This document shows, piece by piece, positions 57,056 to 64,000 of a stretch of 64,000 nucleotides of DNA; the stretch's first letter is position 1; the number at the start of each line of letters is the position of its first letter. The notes beneath the pieces are model-generated. The model had not been told where the DNA came from and made no database searches. It worked only from the letters and a program-made list of their open reading frames with translations. Position numbers and translations under genes: made by a program. Origin of the DNA: Neofusicoccum parvum (lineage: Eukaryota; Ascomycota; Dothideomycetes; Botryosphaeriales; Botryosphaeriaceae); the NCBI GenBank assembly GCA_020912385.1, contig CP087216.1, positions 186,001 to 250,000 of the forward strand, in the 5' to 3' direction.

Positions 57056-58779
57056 TGCTGCGCGGGAGGCGGGGGATGGGGGGAGAGGCGAGGAGAGCAG
57101 GAGGGGCCCGGGGCGGGCGGGTAGATATTGGTCGCGCAGCTGGGCGGGTGAGGCGCAAGCGGAGGTGCTCGCTGCGGGCGCGGTGGGTAGACGGGCGCAC
57201 GTGTCGCGGAGCTTGGGCGCGGTGGGACGCCAGCGCGGGCGCGGTGCGGCGCTCAATCGAGTCACTGGCGGGCGGCCAAATTTTCCCGCCAGGTCGCGCA
57301 GGGCTCTCTGCGCTCTCCAGCTGCTCCAGCCGGGTGCAGCGAGCTTCACGGTGCGGCGGGCGCAATGACGCAGCGCACGGCAAGAAGGCCGAGCGCCACG
57401 ACGAGGCCGCGAGAGCCCCTCCAGCGACCAGCGCCCAGCCGCCTCTCCGCCACGAACCAGCGGCTCCACTGTTGCGAGCTCGGCCGCCAGCTGCCCCCGG
57501 GCGCCCGCGGCGAACTCAATTCCACCGTCGAGATCCTTCCGTCTTTGTCACGCCCCGCTCGCCAAACCTGCCTTCCGCCGCCCTCCCGCCCATGTGACTC
57601 CGTGTCCGCGCAGCTCCAGGTGGTCGAGACGCTCCGCCGCCGCGTCGTTGCGACTCCTGTCCGCAGCCAAGCGGGCCCAGAGCAGACCCAATGCTGCTCC
57701 TCCTGACGCCCGGCACCCGGCCGCGCATCCCCCTCGCCTTCGCGAAGCCCGATGCCAATTCAACGCCCCGTGTTGGGCGCCGTCCAGCTCCACGCAGCTC
57801 CACGCAGCTCCACATCAGCTCCCCGCTGGTCGGAGCGTCGAGCCGGCGATCGGCGCCCGGGATGCCGCCCCGAGACGCTGCGGTGCCTGAGGAGCCTTCT
57901 CCAGTCTTTCCAAGATTCCACGCCTGGAGAACAGCGGGGGCCGAACGCTCCATTACACCTCCACCACGTCATGCATCGTGAAGACGCCGTCGAGTCCATC
58001 GCTTCGCCCGCGCTACTCCGACACTCCTCCGACTGCACGCCCCTCCGACTGCCTGGCCCCTGTGTGTGCAACCGATGAATTGCACATTGCACATTAGGTA
58101 AGGCACATCCTCTCCTGTCTGACTTCGGCGCGCCCATAGGCCCGATTTGCGGCGCGGAAAGAGGGACCTTCGCCAGCAACAACAGCCACTTCGATCTGTA
58201 CCGTCGGCTACGTCAGTGGACAGCGTGGCAAGAGGCGCTTCAAATGGTGCTCGCCCGCTGGTATCTGTCAACCAAGAAAAGATTTCGAAGATGACGTGCA
58301 GTTCCCTCTCCACTGGAGACAAACTAGGCGTGCCATCCCTGGAGAGCCTGCCATTCTTTGGCGATCCCGGTGGACCTAGCCCGGAAAACCAGACCAGCCT
58401 ACCAGTTGACAGGAAACCGCCTCTGGACTTTCCAACTTGTCCATGTGGACTTTTCGATGCCACCTCCCTGGGATCACCGAATGCCGTAACCGAATTGATC
58501 CAGCCCACGGATACTTGCAGATCAACGCTTGCACTCGCACCACGCCCATACCCTGCTCCATGATCAGCCATCAACACATTCTCAAGCTCAGGAGGAGACA
58601 TCAGTATTTCTCCTGTGTCTGGCCACGCGTCCTGGACATCCGCGGGACATCTCGGCGACTTGTTCTCCTTCCGCCCTGTCCATGTCTAGTCAATATAAAG
58701 CCAGCCTGCAAGTTTCTACCCAACAACCACCGGACCAACAACCCGGTTGGCTCTCACAGCAACACTCCTGTGTATCACA
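57056..58779. other. GUT2 upstream region
   Basis: 1.7 kb, very GC-rich for the first ~900 bp. It contains a 10-nt tandem repeat. Open frames (for instance 58147-58563 +) are not convincing. No recognised regulatory site. Confidence 0.45.
57785..57814. repeat. 10-nt tandem repeat (CAGCTCCACG) x3
   Basis: Three adjacent copies, the last with one end mismatch, upstream of GUT2. Confidence 0.85.
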
Positions 58780-58851
58780 GGCCGCGTGGCCCAATGGCAA
58801 GGCGCTTGACTACGAATCAAGAGATTCCAGGTTCGACCCCTGGCGCGGTCA
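58780..58851 (+). tRNA. tRNA-Arg(ACG)
   Basis: A full cloverleaf can be drawn. Acceptor stem GGCCGCG pairs with CGCGGTC (one G-U), with discriminator A. The D stem is GCC/GGC. Anticodon stem CTTGA/TCAAG encloses loop CTACGAA with anticodon ACG (Arg, CGU). T stem CCAGG/CCTGG encloses TTCGACC. No intron. The B box GGTTCGACC and a six-T terminator directly downstream fit RNA polymerase III. Confidence 0.95.
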
Positions 58852-58853
58852 TC

Positions 58854-58859
58854 TTTTTT
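58854..58859 (+). terminator. Pol III T-run terminator
   Basis: Six T residues two bases after the tRNA 3' end, the usual RNA polymerase III stop. Confidence 0.85.
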
Positions 58860-61010
58860 CGCCCGTTGGGCGCAACTCCGCTGGTGGGACATGCATGGTG
58901 GGTGGACGAGAAATTTTTTTTCAACGGCGTTGGTGGCGTTTGGGCGCGCGGGCCAGGGAAACATAGCCGACTGGCCAACGACCAACGGGTCCTTGCACCT
59001 GCGCCCCAACAACCGAGCAGAGCCGTGTGCAGATGAAGGCTTGCTCTCCCATGTTAATTTTTCCGGCATTAACCAGCAGCCTGTTCAACGTGCCAGCGCG
59101 ATTGGATTTCTGGCTTCTTTGATCAGGAGATTCACGGCCCTTGCAGACGCCAGCTGGTGGATCTCGGGCTAAGAACGCGCCGAAATCTTTTAACTCCGGG
59201 ATATTTTCTTTCTTTCTTAAGTATGCAAGAAATCAGCCAGATACCACTTCGCCTTACATCCAGCGAAGGTTTTTTGGCTGACAGGACATACGCGTACACC
59301 TCCTTTCAACCACCCGTCAAGAGCTTTGCGAGATGTCTATTCATAAGGTAGTTCAAGTATTCACCCGGATGGCTTTGGCAATATTTTCATTGCACATTCG
59401 CATCCGGACGAATGCCTCCACTGCCCATGCGCGAACTTGTTGCAATACTTCACGAACTAACCACGTACGTATTGCAAAACAAGCCAAGGGTACCATAGCG
59501 TTTGAAGCAGCCCTGCCAAAGTCTGCTAGCTAGACGGTAATTCTTACGCGTTACGAGCCTTTCTTCCTTTTCAACATGCTTCCATCTCTGGTCCCAGATG
59601 TCATGGCGCTACAATTAATGCCGAGTATTTTCCTTTCCCTCAGATCGGGGAGGTTGTCAAGAGAGCATACGCATTCATCACATGGATATTGCAGCTTCTC
59701 ACGCCGTTCCCGCTACTCCGATCTTTATGTCATCTTCACGAACGTAAATCAGTAGTTGTGTTAATGGCAAGAGGAAGAAGCCGGATACCGGTGGTGGAGA
59801 CCGACAGAGCCGCAAAGGAGTCCACTCTTGGTGAGGGTTTCAGCATCGCCGCACAAGCTTGCATGGTGGCTTGAGTGCTAAACGCCGAGCCGGGGCAGTT
59901 GTGCTGGTGGTGTGGGGGAACGCCGATGCGGCCGAGGAGAGGAAAAGCAGGGCTGAGCCCGTGGTGATCGGGGCCATGGTGGGTCCGGCGGGCTCCTGAA
60001 GACGAAAAGTTAGCCAGTGGTCCGTCCTGTCGTCGAGCATGAGCACGCTGGATTCCTTGATGGAAATAGACTCGGATATCCCGTGGTCAATTTAGCCGCG
60101 TCGGGAGCCGATCACTGTGAATCGGCACGCCTTGTACACGGAAATGGAGAAATCTACACCCAAAGAAGAAGTATTCGAGTGCAGGGTAGATCTACGTTAA
60201 ACATGTTTCGCGGATTTGCTAAGATGGCGGGAAAGATATGACCCCGCAATATCCGGGGAGCGCCTCGTGCAGGCCTCGGGTTGTGGGCCGCGGTGTCGTC
60301 AAGGTAAGTGGGGTTGCCGAGCGTGGGCGGCTAGATTAAACGAAAACAATGATAAAAATGTAGGGTACTGGCGTTGGTTTGTGGTTAGGCCTACTCTGGT
60401 GGAGCGACTCTGAGGTCACTCACCTCGGCGATTTTGTTGTGATTGTTGATTCATTATCCCACCCAGACGAATTCTTGTACTGGCCAGGAAGGCGTATACT
60501 GCCAAGTTCCATGAAGGCTGTTGAAGCGGCTTGCAAAAAATCTCGTTAATACAATAATGTGCAGTCTGACAGTACCAATTGCGTCGTTGAGCCCCCACAT
60601 CATCCGACGAAGGAGCACCAAACCGGTACGTAATCCTCTATCGATCCGGCGTAAAGAGAAATGAATATAAAAAGCTTACAGCCCCTCGCGCGCCAAGCTG
60701 CTCAATTTTAGTGGTATCTCACAGAATCGAAGTAAAAAAAGAAAAAGGGAACCGAGTCTACCACCTGCTCCTCATGGACATGAAAATACGAAAAAGCCAC
60801 CCGTCCACTTTCTTAGAGTTCCGTTCAGCCCAAAAGTATATTTTGACATGAGAATGTTGGGAGAGAGGAGTGAATTCTTTTCGGTCTTAAACAAGGAAAC
60901 AGTCAATTTAGCAGAAGTTCGAATGCCCCTTCTACCTCTCTGCGCAAAGAATACGAGTCCCACTAAAAGCCAATTTGTCTAATTTGCTCAAATGAATGGT
61001 GCGAGAAACC
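58860..61010. other. Gene-free interval before PHO81 3' end
   Basis: 2.15 kb, AT-richer than the rest. One 45-codon minus-strand frame (59977-59840) starts with a signal-peptide-like sequence but is too short to call. Otherwise nothing supportable. Confidence 0.45.
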
Positions 61011-64000
61011 TCAGATATCGACAGTCTCGTTGAAGCGCAGTACGCCTTCGCCTTTGAAGTATCCATCGATTTTCTCGGGCAAGGCCTGGTCGGAGAACGA
61101 TGACGTTTGCGTGGAGAGGTCTGCGATAAGGACAAGGCTGGCCGTTTTGACAGACTCGACGAGAGCAGGCGCGAGTTCCTGTTAATGATGGTCAGACAAC
61201 GGCAGCGAAGGTTTGGTGCGAGGTGGAGGAAAAGGTTGTTCCAGCATACCAGTAGACGTGAGCTGCAAATCAAGCCCATCAGATTGTTGTTTTGCGCAAT
61301 CTGGACCGCCTCCTTGACAGAGACAGTAGTGCGTCCGCTGCTGTGCACCTTGTGCGAGTCTGCAGTCGCATCGATGGGGTCCGCGCCGAGCTCGTTCCCC
61401 AGTAGAACCGGATCTATAGACTCATTAGTACGTAGTCGTACTACAAAGCTTGCAGGATACGAACAGTTGGGTTGCTTCCAGTTCAGGGCTGTGCACATAT
61501 CCGCGTTGAAGCTGGAAAAGACTATCGATCTCGCCTTCGTCTCTGCCTGTTCACGCAGGTAACGAGCATGAGCGAAGACAGTGTTCAACAATGTATCCGC
61601 GAACTCATTGATGTTCGGGGTCGGTCCAAGCCTAAGTGCTTCTTCATCGACACGGTTGGGGTAGAGGATATGAAGTTCGATGCGGACTTCAACGGGTAGG
61701 TGGTCGAGAGCATCCTTCAGGCTGATGTAGGAGTTTGCAAGGATCTTGTGAATACTTGAGACTGCGCATTGTTAGATGTATATGGTAGGTAGGTATTGAG
61801 TGACTGAGAACTTACTGTCGTGGGACTGTGTACTTGACAAGGCAGCAAGCGCAGGCTCACCACCACCATTTTCCGCCCCAACGTAAACGAACTCCTCGTA
61901 TGTCAAGCGAGTGACAGGAATGCTTAGCCTGCCATACCTGATCTTCCATTGGGGGCAAAGCACCGGGACGCCGTCGCAGGTCATCTGCACGAAGAGTCTT
62001 ACGTAGTCACCAGAAAGGCTTGACCCAGTGATTAGGGCGCTGGGAGACTCGTCAAATTGGCTGGTCGCTTTCCAGTACGTGGCGAAGTGTGTGATCTCGA
62101 GGGGTGGCCCAGGGAACGGCGTGACGATGTTGAACTTGAACTTTATGCGGCCAATTGTTCGCAGCCTTGGGTCGAAAAGACCCAGATTGCAGAAACCTGA
62201 GCTGGTTTCTCTGTTCCGGAAGACTGTAGACGAAGCCTCCGTCCTCGCGATTACCTTCGCACCAAACGTAGGGTAGACATCGAAATCGATGCTGAAAGTA
62301 TCGAGGTTGTCGACTTGGAAGGAGAGGACCTTGTTCTCTTCGGAGATTGGGAGCAGGATATTGCGAGGAATCAAGTCCGAGGACTTCGACGCAATAGTCA
62401 GACGCGCCGCAGGATACTTGCTGTCCTCATAGAACCTGATGGGCTCAGAATCCAATGCGCCGAAGTTGATGACCACAAATGTCTTGTTCTCGAGGAAGTT
62501 ATGACCGTATCTCCGGATGGGAATTATTGGGGGAGGCAGAGATAGGTCGGGTATACCATCTATCTCCATGGCCATCGGTTGCGGAGTACTTGATAGTGGA
62601 GGGCCGGCGGAGAGCATGGGAGCCTCCGGCTTGGGCGGCGGGGCCATTGTGGTATCTTTCACCACAGAAGCCAACAGCTTCATACATTCCAGGTGGCCTT
62701 CCCATGTAGCATAGTACATTGCTGTGAGTCCCTTTTCATCCTTGACATCGACACTAACGCCACAGTCTAGAAGAGTTTTCAAGCAGCTCACATGCCCTTC
62801 GCTTGCTGCATGGAAGATTGGCGTCCACTGGTAGAGTTTGTCAGGCTGATCCAAGTCCGTTCCGTAGTCTCTCAACAACAGGCATATTTGCGCGTTCTTG
62901 CCAGAGCGTGCTACGAGGTGTTGCGGGTACAAGCCTTCGGCGTCGGGAAGGATTTGCGGGTTTGCTTGGAGCAGAAGCTCAACGATAGGCTGCAGGCCGT
63001 GCTGACACGCGAGATTGAGGGGTATGTGGTCTGATTCTCCCATGGGATCGATGCGAGCATTATGTTGTAGGAGGCTCTGGACGCAGGCTAGGTGATTGTG
63101 GACGATACTGTGAATCAGAGGTGTGAAGCCGTCGTGATCCTTGAAATCAACCGTGTCTGGCGCTGCAGTGACAAGGTCCTGAATCATGCCCACATGGCCA
63201 TGCATGCATGCGTAGTGAATTGGTATCCGCCCGTATACATCGGAGGCCTTGACGTCGGCATTTCCCTCAAGTCCGATCTTCAGAACGAGCGACCGACCAG
63301 AAATGGCTGCCTTGTGAAGGCAATTTCTCGCATTGACATCATCGCCTTGATCGAGATCGACAAGGCTAGTGTCAAGCATAACCTTGAGGGCTGCTTCCGG
63401 CGCATCGTACGCCGTAGCAAGGAAGGCCCTTGTCATGCGGTCTCTGGCATCGGGCAAAGAAACAACACGGCTGATCCACTCTTGAACGCCTGAAATGTTC
63501 CCAGAAGTGATGGTTTGCAGGATTTGAGGGTCGGCGTCTGTATCGGCATCGTGCAGTCTGTTGGGGAACTCTGATGGAACTGAGGTGGCAAACTGCATTT
63601 GTTCACCCTCGGCCCACGCAGCAAAGTCTAGGAGGCTGGTCGTCGCCTGGTCGGAGAGATCGCTGATGACATCTCTGTTGAAGCATGGCTGTACCTCGAC
63701 AGCGCGCGAGATGTAGAGCTCTTTTGTGCGGGACTTGGCTTTGTGTTAGTATAGTGGGGACAGGATGGGGGAAGCGTCGGCAAACCTTGGAGGTTTTGTC
63801 CCACTGAAGATACGTTAGCAACCATGGGCAAAGCCTCTCCCTCAGAGCATCAAGATGCATCGGCTTGGCATCAGGGAGTGATTGCGCACCTTCTTGAGAA
63901 TCTTGGAGAATGCAGTGGCATTGATCTCGACGAACTGCTGCAGCTTGTTGAGGTCATTGCTGAACAGGCGGAAGGCCTCTTCCAGGATAACGTATTTCGA
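61011..64000 (-). CDS. PHO81: Pho81/NUC-2 CDK inhibitor (SPX, ankyrin, GDPD-like), 5' end outside window
   Basis: 891 visible residues from exons (beyond 64000)-63890, 63803-63786, 63733-61816, 61761-61465, 61413-61250 and 61178-61011. The first part is the end of an SPX domain (SNDLNKLQQFVEINATAFSK, then KKWDKTSK, then TKELYISRAVEVQPCFNR). Ankyrin repeats follow: RNCLHKAAISGRSLVLKIGL, GRIPIHYACMHGHVGMIQDL, GFTPLIHSIVHNHLACVQSL, HIPLNLACQHGLQPIVELLL, QWTPIFHAASEGHVSCLKTL and GLTAMYYATWEGHLECMKLL. A beta-rich region and a GDPD-like end come next (SLKDALDHLPVEVRIELHIL; VHSSGRTTVSVKEAVQIAQN), closing NETVDI. In yeast and Neurospora this protein inhibits the Pho80-Pho85 / PREG-PGOV kinase in phosphate starvation. 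One exon is only 18 nt; the 51-nt intron at 61464 is a multiple of three without stops. Confidence 0.92.

Overview
The window is nuclear DNA of a filamentous ascomycete (Pezizomycotina; a Dothideomycetes-type fungus is my best guess, not proven). The grounds are many short GT-AG introns (about 40-110 nt) with CTAAC/CTGAC-type branch sites, fungal-only families (Vfa1, Sog2, Pho81/NUC-2, RgsA), fungal amino-acid biosynthesis genes, and an AT-rich, RIP-like patch. I read 18 protein-coding genes, one broken gene and one tRNA. Gene models were spliced by eye, so exon edges are predictions.

Layout. 0.5-2.7 kb: C2H2 zinc-finger gene (+). 2.7-10.15 kb: no supportable gene. 10.15-24.99 kb: dense block with VFA1 (-), ARG4 (+), an AT-rich relic plus a broken wall-protein gene, a KHDC4-like KH-domain gene (-), ILV6 (+), ARG3 (-) and a TAG1-like gene (+). 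25.7-36.9 kb: ALG14 (-), IMA1 (-, with a one-base frameshift), mitochondrial ribosomal protein gene MRPL40 (+), RPS23 (-), an unknown coiled-coil gene (+) and two tandem BTB genes (-). 36.9-48.7 kb: SOG2 (-), an unknown coiled-coil gene (+), a RUS/DUF647 gene (+) and an rgsA-like RGS gene (+). 48.7-54.4 kb: no supportable gene. 54.4-64 kb: GUT2 (-), tRNA-Arg(ACG), and PHO81/NUC-2 (-), whose 5' end lies beyond the window.

How the genes relate. Two arginine-pathway genes (ornithine carbamoyltransferase ARG3, argininosuccinate lyase ARG4) and the regulatory subunit of acetolactate synthase (ILV6) lie within 11 kb. Each has a TGACTCA-like (Gcn4/CPC1) site about 95-115 bp before its start codon, which suggests shared general amino-acid control. 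Most genes here sit in head-to-head pairs sharing a 300-550 bp promoter region: VFA1/ARG4, KH gene/ILV6, ARG3/TAG1, IMA1/MRPL40, RPS23/unknown. The rest are growth, signalling and housekeeping genes: RAM network (SOG2), G-protein signalling (rgsA), phosphate sensing (PHO81), glycerol metabolism (GUT2) and N-glycosylation (ALG14).

I found no CRISPR array, intact transposon, secondary-metabolite cluster or convincing new multi-gene system. The best leads are the IMA1 frameshift, the RIP-like broken wall-protein gene, the frame-preserving intron inside a zinc finger, conserved terminal exons hidden behind unusually long introns, micro-exons, and the two large convergent gene-free intervals.
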